Shown here piece by piece: positions 22,067-31,432 of a stretch of DNA of 64,000 nucleotides; the first letter of the stretch is position 1; each line of letters opens with the position of its first letter. Source of the DNA: Babylonia areolata (lineage: Eukaryota > Mollusca > Gastropoda > Neogastropoda > Buccinidae). The stretch lies in NCBI RefSeq assembly GCF_041734735.1, contig NC_134898.1, forward strand, positions 38,114,613 to 38,178,612. Direction: 5' to 3'. Made by a program: the position numbers and the translations under genes. The notes under the pieces are model-generated. The model ran no database searches. It had not been told where the DNA came from and was given only the letters and a program-made list of their open reading frames with translations.

Positions 22067-22335
22067 TTGCTACGTAGATACTTGACCAGCAGCGTAACCC
22101 AGCGCGTTGAGTCAGGCCGTGAGTGCATGCATATATATATTTGTGCACCTATCAGAGTGGATCATCTTCTGTGACAATTTTGCCAGAGGCAGCAACATTC
22201 TCCGACGTTGCCATTGGTTCTTTCTCAGGGCGCCAAATGCGTGCTGCACACGGGACCTCGGTTTATCGTCTCAGAATGACCAGATGCTGGTTTGATTTTC
22301 CAGTCAAACGTGGCAGATACGCGAGAGCGGGATTC

Positions 22336-22734
22336 TTCTCCTTCGTTCGTGGGCTGCATGCAACTCCCACGTTCACTCATATGTACACGAGTGGGCTTTT
22401 TCGTGCATGATGACCGTTTTTACCCCGCCATGTAGTAGGCAGCCATACTCCGTTTTCTGGGGTGTGCATGCTGGGTATGTCAGTTTTTGTTTCCAGAACC
22501 CACCGAACGCTGACATGGATTACAGGATCTTTAACGTGCGTATTTGACATACTGTTTGCGTATACACACGAAGGGGGTTCAGGCACTAGCAGGTCTGCAC
22601 ATATGTTGACCTGGAAGATGGGAAAAATTTCCACCCTTTACCCACCAGGCGCCGCTACCGAGATTCGAACCCGGGACCCTCAGAACCTCAGATTGAAAGA
22701 CCAACGCTTTAACCATTCGGCTATTGCGCCCGTC
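22336..22734 (-). mobile_element. SINE family B, full length, nested
   Basis: Minus strand, 399 bases. The tRNA head has a canonical A box (TAGCCGAATGG) and B box (GGGTTCGAATCTC). The body includes CCTGAACCCCCTTCGTGTG, CACGTTAAAGATCCTGTAAT and GTCAGCGTTCGGTGGGTTC. The 3' end is GCCCACGAACGAAGGAGAA. It is flanked by a 12-base TSD with one mismatch, AGAGCGGGATTC (22324-22335) and AGAGCGGGGTTC (22735-22746), which is host SINE A sequence. Confidence 0.95.
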
Positions 22735-22818
22735 AGAGCGGGGTTCGAACCCACACCCTCACGGACTCTCTGTAGTGGCAGATGAGCGTCTTAAAATTTT
22801 GCCACCTTCGAAAGGAAG

Positions 22819-22957
22819 CGTGATAGCACAAAATAAAACATGGGGGACCTAATACTGTCTGTGTCTATCTTTCACTGTTACAGGCCTATTATTTCAGTAA
22901 CTCGAGTAGTGAATCAACCCTCATCCCATCCCCCATCTCTCTCTCTCTCTCTCTCCG

Positions 22958-23000
<43 letters not shown>

Positions 23001-24049
23001 GCACATACGGACACGTGTGTGTGTGGAGGGGGGGAGGAGGCAGATGGATCGTGAAACCAGTAATTTTAGTTTCACTGTGGCCACAGTGATTACACGAACT
23101 GAATAATATTAATGTATAATCACTGCAACAATTGATACACGAATCAGCTGTGTTTAACTAAGTCACAGATTTGATGATCCTTCGCCGTGGACGAAATCTC
23201 GAGACAATCTTTTTACATGCGCAGTTTGATGCAGTTCAAACCACGCGGCATGCGTACAGGCCTCGTTTTTTTCATGGCTTGCTTTTTTTCTTTTCTTTTA
23301 TTTTTTCCGGGTGAAAGGCCGGGGTGGGGCTGGAGGGAGGGGGGGGGGGCATTCGGTTTTCGTTACACCTAATGACTCATGTCATGGCGGGTTTCAAGCA
23401 CGTGCTTAGCTGACCCATGCTGAACACTTCAAGTTTCACTTTCAGCTGTTTCTCAGGGAGGCGTCAGTCACTGCGTTCGGACCAGTCCACAAACGCTACA
23501 CCCACCACACACTCACACACACACATGCACATACAGATACAGAATACTTTATTATCGCAAGAAGAGAAGAAATTCATGTGTGGTGTACGCTGCACAAACC
23601 ATGTACGGTATGACCACACAAAAAGAATACAATGCTCAAATGTCACGTTAATGTGGAACCTCACAATCATAAACACCCACTGATCACAGTCATTCAATAT
23701 CAACATAAATGTATACTTAAAAGAAAATATGCTGAACTGCTAAGCTAATATAAGCATCACATAGTAAAATAATCACAGCCACACACATGCAAAAATAAAT
23801 ACCACACAAAACTAAAACATAGACATGTATACATGTTTAAAATCAAGCATTAGCAGTATTTAAAATCCAGTACAATATATAAAGTACACACATACGTACA
23901 CATGCGTACCGTGATACGCGTACTAGTACACACGCGTACACACACACACACACACATACGCATGCGCAGACTTTTCATTACAATAGTTGCCACGTGCATT
24001 AAGATTGATCAAGTATTCAAGAACTGAACTGACTGGGATAAAAAAAAAA
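22819..24049. other. Spacer with CT/CA repeats, no gene recognised
   Basis: (CT)n(CA)n at 22938-22999, a G-run near 23337-23349, and a CA-rich tract at 23880-23960. A SINE A tail fragment is listed separately. Confidence 0.55.
23430..23510 (-). mobile_element. SINE A tail fragment
   Basis: CAAGTTTCACTTTCAGCTG, CAGGGAGGCGTCAGTCACTG and CGTTCGGACCAGTCCACA correspond to the last part of the 108-base tail. It passes into CA repeats at about 23508. Confidence 0.7.
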
Positions 24050-25130
24050 AATTTTAATTGCGGGTTCTAAGAGTTTTCTGTCCGGGAAATTTGTAGTGTT
24101 TCATTGAAAGTAAGAGTTCATAATATTTTGATAGTATATGACAGTCATCGGTTATGATCTGTGTTGATTTGTGTTTCATCCGTCGTTTGCACAACTCATT
24201 CAAAGGTTCTTGTTTGACACCAACTATTTTGCTAGACACATTTACAATTTCACTCTATGTTCTTGTTCTTCACGTTTTAAGTTCCAAACCAGCAGACTAA
24301 ACGAGAACTGAAGTTAAAACTGATTCTATGAAGCAATGATAAAAACTCTGAAGAATTTTGGGATTGACCTAAATGTTTCTGAGCTTCTGTAAGCAGTAGG
24401 TGCGAGACTGGCATTTCTTTTGGATGTGACAGGTGTTCAAGTGGGTGTACAACTGAGTTTATCGTCAATTATTGTTCCTAAATACTTGTATTCCCTAACT
24501 CTTTTGGACTTGTGTGCCGTTGATAGACGAGGGACAGGGGTCGAACGTTTCCTGAAAGCAATAACCATTTCTTCCGTTTTTTTAACATTTAAAACTAAAT
24601 AGTTCTTCTTACACCAAGATGAAAAGATCTCAACTTGTTCAAAATAGATAGTGTCAGAGTTATCTCCAAGGGCAGAGTCATCAGAGTATCTAATCAAAGG
24701 TGTTGGTCTTTGTACCTGTGCAGTCATTGGTATATAATGTGAACAGGACAGGTGACAGAACTGTTCCCTGGGGAGCACCAGTTGAAGTTGTTTTAAAGAG
24801 GAAAGAGCTTGACGGAAATGAACAGACTGGGTCCTCTTAACGAGAAAGCTGATGATCATCCATAGAACGAGCTTTGAGCTGAGATAAAGGGAAAGAAGCT
24901 TCAGTGCCATCAGATGAGGTTGGATGGTGTCAGTTGAAAACAGAAGAAAAATCTATGGACAGAACACGAACAAAGGAATTTGGTTTCTCAAAGTGGGTGT
25001 ATGCGTGATGAAGAAGTGTGAGTGTAGCACATTCAGGCACAAGCATGGTGTTAGTAAAATACATAGGAAAAAATGAACAGAATGAAAGACTCACGCACAC
25101 CACACCACAGACCAGAACTGTGGGAGGCGG
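24050..25130 (-). mobile_element. Rex1/CR1-like LINE reverse-transcriptase remnant
   Basis: Minus strand. Readable pieces in order: LLHHAYTHFEKPNSFVRVLS followed by IDFSSVFN (palm block A, normally DFSSAFN); LVKRTQSVHF; a GAPQGT-type block around 24780; LIRYSDDSALGD (catalytic YSDD in place of YADD); EIFSSWCKKNYLVLNVKKTE; RKRSTPVPRLS; VREYKYLGTIIDDKLS; and near the 3' end NELCKRRMKHKSTQIITDD and YELLLSMKHYKFPGQKTLRT with RN. This order and wording fit Rex1/CR1-group LINEs. Several frame changes and a gap between 24277 and 24437 mark it as a dead copy. Endonuclease and 5' end are absent. No TSD was found. Confidence 0.85.
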
Positions 25131-25194
25131 AGGGGGGGGGGGGGGCGGGTTCTCAGTCAACCGTACAGAGAAAGACAGAAAAAAACTGTCTAAG

Positions 25195-25434
25195 AGCGCG
25201 GTTTTCTTCCAGAAAATTTTGCCAGAGGATCACATGGATTCTTTCTCACTGAGTGGGCCATACCAAGTGCGTGCTATACACGGGACCTCGGGCTGACTAG
25301 ACGCCCAGTTTGATCTTCTAGTCAAACTGACTTGGGAGCCAGTAATAAAGGACCGTACGAGAGCGGGAATCGAACCGGCCAAGACCCTCACGGACTGAGA
25401 TTTGCGTCTTAACCATTCTGCTATCTTCCACCTT
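25195..25434 (-). mobile_element. SINE A fragment (head and central domain)
   Basis: Complement of a B-box-like GGTTCGATTCCCGC, the ACACGGGACCTCGG central block and the TTTTGCCAGAGG block. The 108-base tail is missing. More diverged than the copies at 14.3 and 17.4 kb. Confidence 0.8.
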
Positions 25435-25615
25435 CCACCACGGTGGACAATTTAAGGGAAAGTCACAGTTTTAACAGAAACGTGACTTCTTACTGCCCTG
25501 ACAAATTCTAAGGTCGATTTGTCACACAATGAGAGGACGTCTAGGTCTACTGACTTTTTTGTTTCGTTTTGTTTTGTTTCACATGAGAAAGAAGCGTTCT
25601 CGTGGGGGCTCTTAA

Positions 25616-25719
25616 CCGAACCTTTGTCGAACCATTAAGACGTAACATAACAAATGAACAAAGGCAGCCGAACCTTCGTCAAACCATTTAGACGTAACAT
25701 AACAAATAAACAAAGGCAG
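25616..25719. repeat. Two-unit 52-bp tandem duplication
   Basis: Units start at 25616 and 25668, both beginning CCGAACCTT and ending ACAAAGGCAG, with a few substitutions. Confidence 0.85.
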
Positions 25720-26119
25720 CACAATGGGTGGAACATTCGTGAAGAAACGTGTAGCTCGCTCACAAAACGAAGCACTCTTCACAACAGCCCAGTACAGGGA
25801 CAGCTGACAAAGCTGTTACGTGGAGGACACCACTGATCTAAAAATAGATCCGCGAGACAACACACACACACACACACACAAAGTACACATTCAGAGGGCC
25901 AACGAGAAGCACAGCCGGGGCGCTGTGTTGCCTGAATGCTGAGCAGTAACACTACATAGTGTGTCGTGGGCTGCGATCAATTCAAGCGTCTCACCCACAT
26001 TGCACTACTATACCGTATGTGTTCTCAGGGGGAGACCGGTTTACACGCTTCAGCCTGTAGTGGGTACAGTAGTCAGATAAACAATTCGACTAGGTTGCTC
26101 TCCGCCTGACTGACATCAG

Positions 26120-26945
26120 CTCAGCAGTAAGCGCTGCTTAGATTTCGTGTGGGAAGCAAATGGCGAAAAAAAAAAGCTCCCACTCCTGCTATGGCCTTTC
26201 GTGGCGGAGGGTTACATTTGCTTATTTATCATCATTGTTGTCTTTTTTATTTATTATTATTATAACTACTACTTTTTATATTATAATTATTATTTATTTA
26301 TTTATGTACGCTTATAGTTGACTTCAAGGTTTTGCGCCTTATACATATAAGTAGTGGTAGTAGTTATTTATTTATTTTTTTTAATGTATTTATCTATTAT
26401 TTATTCACCCTTTTTTTTCTCAAGGCCTGACTAAGCGCGTTGAGTTACGCTGCTAGTCAGGCATCTGCTTGGCAGATGTGATGTAGCGCCTATGGATTTG
26501 TCCGAACGCAGTGACGCCTCCTTGAGCAACTGAAACTATGGCCTTTCGCTCTTATATAACCCCCATCCGACTCTCAGTTCGACTGTGAAGCTCTCCACAA
26601 GACTTCAGTACGAGCAAAGCGCTGGCTGAATTTCGTGTAGGGAGCAAATGGCGAAAAAAAAACCCATATTTAAGCTCCCACTCCAGCTATGGCCTTTCGC
26701 TCTAATATAACCCCCATCCGACTCCCAGTTCGACAGTGAAGCCCTCCGCAAGACTACTGTACGAGCAAAGCGCTGGTTGAATTTCGTGTGGGGCGCAAAT
26801 GGCGGAAAAAAACAACATAAGCTCCCACTCCAGCCATGGCCTTTCGCTCTAATATTAATCCCCATCCGACTTAGACTGTGAAGCTCTGCGCAAGACTACT
26901 GTACGAGCAAAGCGCTGGTCGAGTTGAATTTCGTGTGTGAAGTAC
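26120..26945. repeat. ~147-bp tandem array, about four units, interrupted by retroposon C
   Basis: TTTCGTG landmarks at 26143, 26631, 26782 and 26929 give periods of 151 and 147 bases. The first interval (488) becomes 141 once the 334-base insertion and its 13-base TSD are removed. Units share GGCCTTTCGCTCTAATATAA, CCCCATCCGACT and GTACGAGCAAAGCGCTGG. No coding function is inferred. Confidence 0.88.
26202..26535 (+). mobile_element. Retroposon C (AT-rich body plus SINE A-type tail)
   Basis: 334 bases. The body is AT-rich (GTACGCTTATAGTTGACTTC, TTGCGCCTTATACATA, AGTAGTGGTAGTAGT). It ends with the 108-base tail at 26419-26526 and CAACTGAAA. A perfect 13-base TSD CTATGGCCTTTCG lies at 26189-26201 and 26536-26548, inside a unit of the tandem array. 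No tRNA A/B boxes are visible, so it may be the 3' end of a LINE or a headless SINE. Confidence 0.9.
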
Positions 26946-27501
26946 CAACCGACTTCTATGGCTGATGAGGAGACCAGTCTGGTGCGCAGTTCCTCTGCCC
27001 ATTGTATGACCCTTCCTGCTACCCTTACCTCCTTACCCTTACCTCTCCATCAAACGCTGCCTCTGTTGTGTGCCCCTGCCCTTGTGAAGTTATGAACGAG
27101 CGCCAGGCACATGTTGTAGCTCAGTACAGAAGAAATGACAAATCCTGTTTCAACTGACCGGAGATAAGCCTCTTTAGTACCTTGTTCATGTTCACATTTC
27201 ACTCAAGATCGACTGAAAACCAGTCGTGTGTAAAAGGTCCTTTTGATCAATCTGTTATTGTGTTGAGCTCAGCTTGCTGGTGGGATGACAATCTGCTGTT
27301 TGATGGGAATATATCAATCCCATCAAAGGACTCGATAGTGGATGAAGAATGTGACTTTGTTACGCCTTACCTGTATCTCACTGTCTGTGCACGGTTAAGC
27401 TGAGACGTCTCCATTAAGTTCCACAGAACCCGGCCACAGGCATTACACTGGCTTCATTCCAGTGTGGAAACAAGCAACCTCAGGCCACCATTACTCCATA
27501 C

Positions 27502-27532
<31 letters not shown>

Positions 27533-27936
27533 CAGATCTGTCACACACACACATACACACAAACAAACGCGCGCGCGCGTTAATTTACTTGTTTTTGAAA
27601 CAAATTCATGCATTTAATAACTACTGTCACGACATATTCATATATTGGTACCAATGATTGTATTTTTTTCCAAACTTGAAATACTTTAGTTACAGTCATA
27701 TCATTACATTTGTTTTCATTGAAAGAATAGCATTTGTAGTCAACAAAGACATCACAACTGATGGGCATACCATAAACTGCCTCATTCTCTAGAGTTTGTC
27801 AGCAAAAAAAGCCCTGAAATGCTCCGTTTGTTTCATTAGCAAGACTGATTTGATTTGGTTTGGCAATAAAGGTTTGTCAAAATGTGCAGCATATTTAAAT
27901 ATTTACATAATGTACCATCATTCAGGAAACTGTTTA
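26946..27936. other. Spacer, no gene recognised
   Basis: (GA)n at 27501-27531, then CA and alternating CG at 27541-27580. Nothing else is recognisable. Confidence 0.5.
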
Positions 27937-28167
27937 GACGGGCGCAATAGCCGAGTGGTTAAAGCGTTGGACTGTCAATCTGAGGGTCCGGGGTTCGAAT
28001 CACGGTGATGGCGCCTGGTGGGTAAAGGGTGGAGATTTTTACGATCTCCCAGGTCAACATATGTGCAGACCTGCTAGTGCCTGAACCCCCTTCGTGTGTA
28101 TACGTAAACAGTATATCAAATACGCACGTTAAAGATCCTGTAATCCATGTCAGCGTTCGGTGGGTTC
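27937..28167 (+). mobile_element. SINE family B, left arm of an inverted pair
   Basis: Head-to-middle part of family B. A box TAGCCGAGTGG and B box GGTTCGAATCAC are intact. It stops abruptly after GTTCGGTGGGTT, where the right-hand copy's internal sequence begins. The 3' third is lacking. Confidence 0.92.
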
Positions 28168-28428
28168 GTGTGCATGCTGGGTATGTTCTTGTTTCCATAA
28201 CCCACCGAACGCTGACATGGATTACAGGATCTTTCACGTGCGTATTTGATCTTCTGCTTGCATATACACACGAAGGGGGTTCAGGCACTAGCAGGTCTGC
28301 ACATACGTTGACCTTGGAGATCGTAAAAATCTCCACCCTTTACCCACCAGGCGCCGTCACCGTGATTCGAACCCGGGACCCTCAGATTGACAGTCCAACG
28401 CTTTAACCACTCGGCTATTGCGCCCGTC
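28168..28428 (-). mobile_element. SINE family B, right arm of an inverted pair
   Basis: Minus-strand family-B SINE with head at 28428 (GGGCGCAATAGCCGAGTGG) and B box GGGTTCGAATCACGG. It extends slightly further than its partner, to GTGCATGCTGGGTATGTTC, before ending at the junction. Together with 27937-28167 it forms a near-perfect palindrome. Confidence 0.92.
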
Positions 28429-29258
28429 GTTTCAATAACAAAACCGGACATTTTTATTTCAGTAAAAAATTCATCCTTCGTGCATTGGTGCAACACGAAT
28501 GATAGTTACTTCCGGTATGTCACAGGACAAAAACCGAGGCAACAGAATAAGTGCATCACCCAGTCTAAAATCTCACAAATGTTCGTTTAGAGTCCATGGT
28601 GTGTTGGTCCACCGTTGCGGGCTGCCATGGATTTCAGGAATCACCTCGCGCAGAAGTCTGCCAGATCCTCAGGGATTCGCTGCAATCCGTTCTTCCTGCA
28701 GGTACATCCACAGGCCTTGAAGACTGCGAGCTGGTGCATCTCGAGCAGTAACACGTTTCCCGTGATTATCACACGTGAGAGGATGCAGGCCAAGGGTGGG
28801 TTTGTATTCTGTGACACTGTGTGTCTTCACACGGTACGGACACGATGGACTCGGTACTTTGTAACAAAGCTCTTTCCATGGTGGCAAGAAAAGGGCACCA
28901 TCATGGGTCCACTGTGGTCATTGTAGTGCTGGCCTATGACAACGCCCTGGCAGATGTTGAAGTCTGTTCAGTCAATTCTGGTCATACCTCCCGACATCAA
29001 CACACTCCCGCGTATTAAAAAAAAAAAAAAAAAAAAAAAATCTTCTTTTTACTTAACTCTCAGAAGAGTTATCGTTGTTGTTGTTGGTGGTGTTCTTGTG
29101 TTGTTCTTGTTTTCGCTATCTTGTCAAGCCATAAACACGACAGTGGTTAAATTCACTCGAACAATACCAAAAAAATGAAAGAGAAGAAACGATTTGAAGA
29201 CTGAAAGACATATGGAAACAAAGAGAGAGAAAAAAGGAAGTGTCGAATGGAGAGTGAC

Positions 29259-29321
<63 letters not shown>

Positions 29322-29870
29322 ACAAGAGGCAGGTTAAAAAAAGGAAAGAAAAATAAATTAATCCTCTCGTTGCCAATTAGTATCACGATCTCGTAAAAAT
29401 GTAAGAAAGAAAACCACGAGCAAAGACTTGCCGTTCTCGTGACCTGTGACCTGACTTTGACAAAGGAAAACAGTGGTGATGACATCAACGACAATGCGTT
29501 TATTCCTATTAACGCTTGTTCGGTCATAGAGAAAGTAATGCAACACGATAAGATCAGGACGACAGACGTAGAGAAAGAACGAAAAACGCAAATGTAAAAA
29601 CGAAAACTAAAAAAAATATAAATAAAACAGAATAATAATAATTAAAACAATAACAATAACGATGGTGATGTTGATTACGATGATGATGATAATAATAATA
29701 ATAATAATAAAATGATAATACGAATAATCATCATAATAATAATAACAATTATGATAATAATAAAGGGAGATAATTAAAGTCTCCTATTCAATATAATGAC
29801 ATGAACAACTAGGACATAATTATTTTGCAGTGAGAGTCCAAACAGAAACCGATATCATAATAATGATAAC
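28429..29870. other. Spacer, no gene recognised
   Basis: Poly-A at 29017-29040, (GA)n at 29265-29321, and AAT-rich tracts at 29620-29765. The 28590-29010 part is complex sequence without a recognisable protein on either strand. Confidence 0.5.
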
Positions 29871-29881
29871 AACAGTAGAAG

Positions 29882-30187
29882 TTTCAGTTTCAGTTTCAGT
29901 AGCTCAAGGAGGCGTCACTGCGTTTGGACAAATCCATATACGCTACACCACATCTGCCAAGCAGAGGCCTGACCAGCAGCGTAACCCAACGCGCTTAGTC
30001 AGGCCTTGAGAGAGAAAAAAAAGTTGAATAAATAATAGATACATACATAAAAAAAAAATAACTACTACCACTACTAATAATATGTATAAGGCGCAAAAAA
30101 GTGATGAAGTCAACTATAAGCATACATAAATAAATAATATTTATAATATAAAAAAGTAGTAGTAATAATAATAATATTAATAATAAT
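29882..30187 (-). mobile_element. Retroposon C, second copy, with TSD
   Basis: Reverse orientation of 26202-26535: the tail (CTCAAGGAGGCGTCACTGCG to CAGGCCTTGAG) is followed on the + strand by AACTACTACCACTACTAA, ATGTATAAGGCGCAAAA and GAAGTCAACTATAAGCATAC. An 11-base TSD AACAGTAGAAG lies at 29871-29881 and 30188-30198. About 306 bases. Confidence 0.88.
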
Positions 30188-30198
30188 AACAGTAGAAG

Positions 30199-31309
30199 AA
30201 AGTGACTGACTAAAAATCGTACCATTATCAATTGGAGAGCTCCGCGGTCATCTTGGATCTTGTGCTTGCGCATCTAACTTGTACTCGAAATTGCCAGCAA
30301 TGCCAAAGGCGATCGACATAGGCAAAAGCAGAAAACATGTGCTGTCCTCCATTCTCCAGTTGATGGCCTCCATTGCTACAACCAAACTCTGTAAACAGCA
30401 GCGCCATCGTATGGAAAAACAAAACAAAAACAAACACACACACACACACATAAACCCCCACCCCTCACACACACACACACACACACAAAACCGAACAAAG
30501 AAGCCTGCAGTATCGCACGATATGCCTTTCTCGAACGCTTCAGTCGTTTCTCGCAATTTCCACACGATGCTCTTATGTCTTATCCACTACGCCCTTCTTC
30601 CACTGATACATGGAACCAGTGGCGGAGTACACCAGACGACGAATCGGTTTTCCTTCCGCCCGCTTTCTATCTCCCGTCCTCCCTCCCCCTACCTCATTAT
30701 CCCCCCACCCGCCCCACCCCTTTTCTCGCTTCCTAAAACGACCTTCACTCCTCTAAACTTTAACCTTGCTGTGTCAAAGGTTACGGAAATTTTCCGCCCA
30801 GGCAGTAGCTCGCGCAAGTCAAGGGAGATCACCTGTTGTAAAATATAGAACAGGAATGAAAGAAATGTGAAAAGATTGACCAAACTGGTCTCCCTGTCAT
30901 GAATAACAGAAACATTACTTGTCCCATTGTCAACATCATTCACCGTAACAAGGGTTAGATCACATGTCTGTTATTTTTCTTGTCAGATAACAGAAACGAA
31001 ACTGGATTGGTGCACAGCGCTCTTTGTTTGGAGACTGTAACAGAAAAGCGACCGGAAGGTGGATCAGCACGCAAAGTCCGCTATTCATAACGAAAAATCG
31101 TGGAAGCACGTTGCCCCGTTACTCCGCCTTCCAGCACCCCTTCACCAGTGGGTTCGTTACTTGTCTTCGGCTGAATATATCTTAATGTCTTTGAATGAAA
31201 CAGGAACAGTATGAACAAAAATTGCAATTTTTTATTGCCTTGCATTGACGACGCACTTTCACGCATGAAAATGATAAGAGTTATCATCCCTTCTCATTGA
31301 GAAAATCAA
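30199..31309. other. Spacer, no gene recognised
   Basis: CA repeats at 30433-30486 and a C-rich region at 30655-30725. A 189-codon open frame at 30279-30848 is low complexity and matches nothing known. Confidence 0.5.
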
Positions 31310-31432
31310 AATCGGTAGGTGGCGCGAGTCGCAAGGAACTGTGGGTAAAAGGCAATCGCCATATTGTTGCAAAAATGTGATGTGCACATTTCGTGTGGAA
31401 TTACGAGTGAATCTGTGATTATTTAGGTGAGT
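31310..31432 (+). promoter_or_regulatory. Candidate promoter/first exon with YY1-like site and splice donor
   Basis: GGTGGCGCGAGTCGC and GGCAATCGCCATATTGTTGC (complement contains CAATATGGCG, a YY1-like AAnATGGCG) are followed 70-80 bases later by TTATTTAG|GTGAGT, a strong 5' splice-donor match at 31427. This looks like a TATA-less promoter and short non-coding exon. No downstream coding exon is identified. Confidence 0.33.

Larger units (their letters stand above)
20289..22809 (-). mobile_element. SINE family A, split by a LINE and a SINE
   Basis: A single family-A SINE in three parts. The tail lies at 20289-20351, the rest of the tail plus the central domain at 22067-22335, and the tRNA head at 22747-22809. 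The outer ends carry a 9-base TSD GAAAGGAAG at 20280-20288 and 22810-22818. Removing the two insertions leaves about 394 bases, matching the intact copies. The LINE broke the CATCTGC-type hairpin of the tail, and SINE B broke the B-box region. Confidence 0.92.

Noticed and set aside
27937-28010. tRNA gene (A and B boxes intact)
   Set aside because: The sequence continues into the SINE B body, lacks a paired acceptor stem and recurs at several loci; it is a SINE head. The same applies at 14.7, 17.7, 22.7, 28.4, 38.2 and 63.7 kb.
28590-29010. Possible transposase remnant on the minus strand
   Set aside because: Conceptual translation in both readable frames lacks DDE-type motifs or any family signature.
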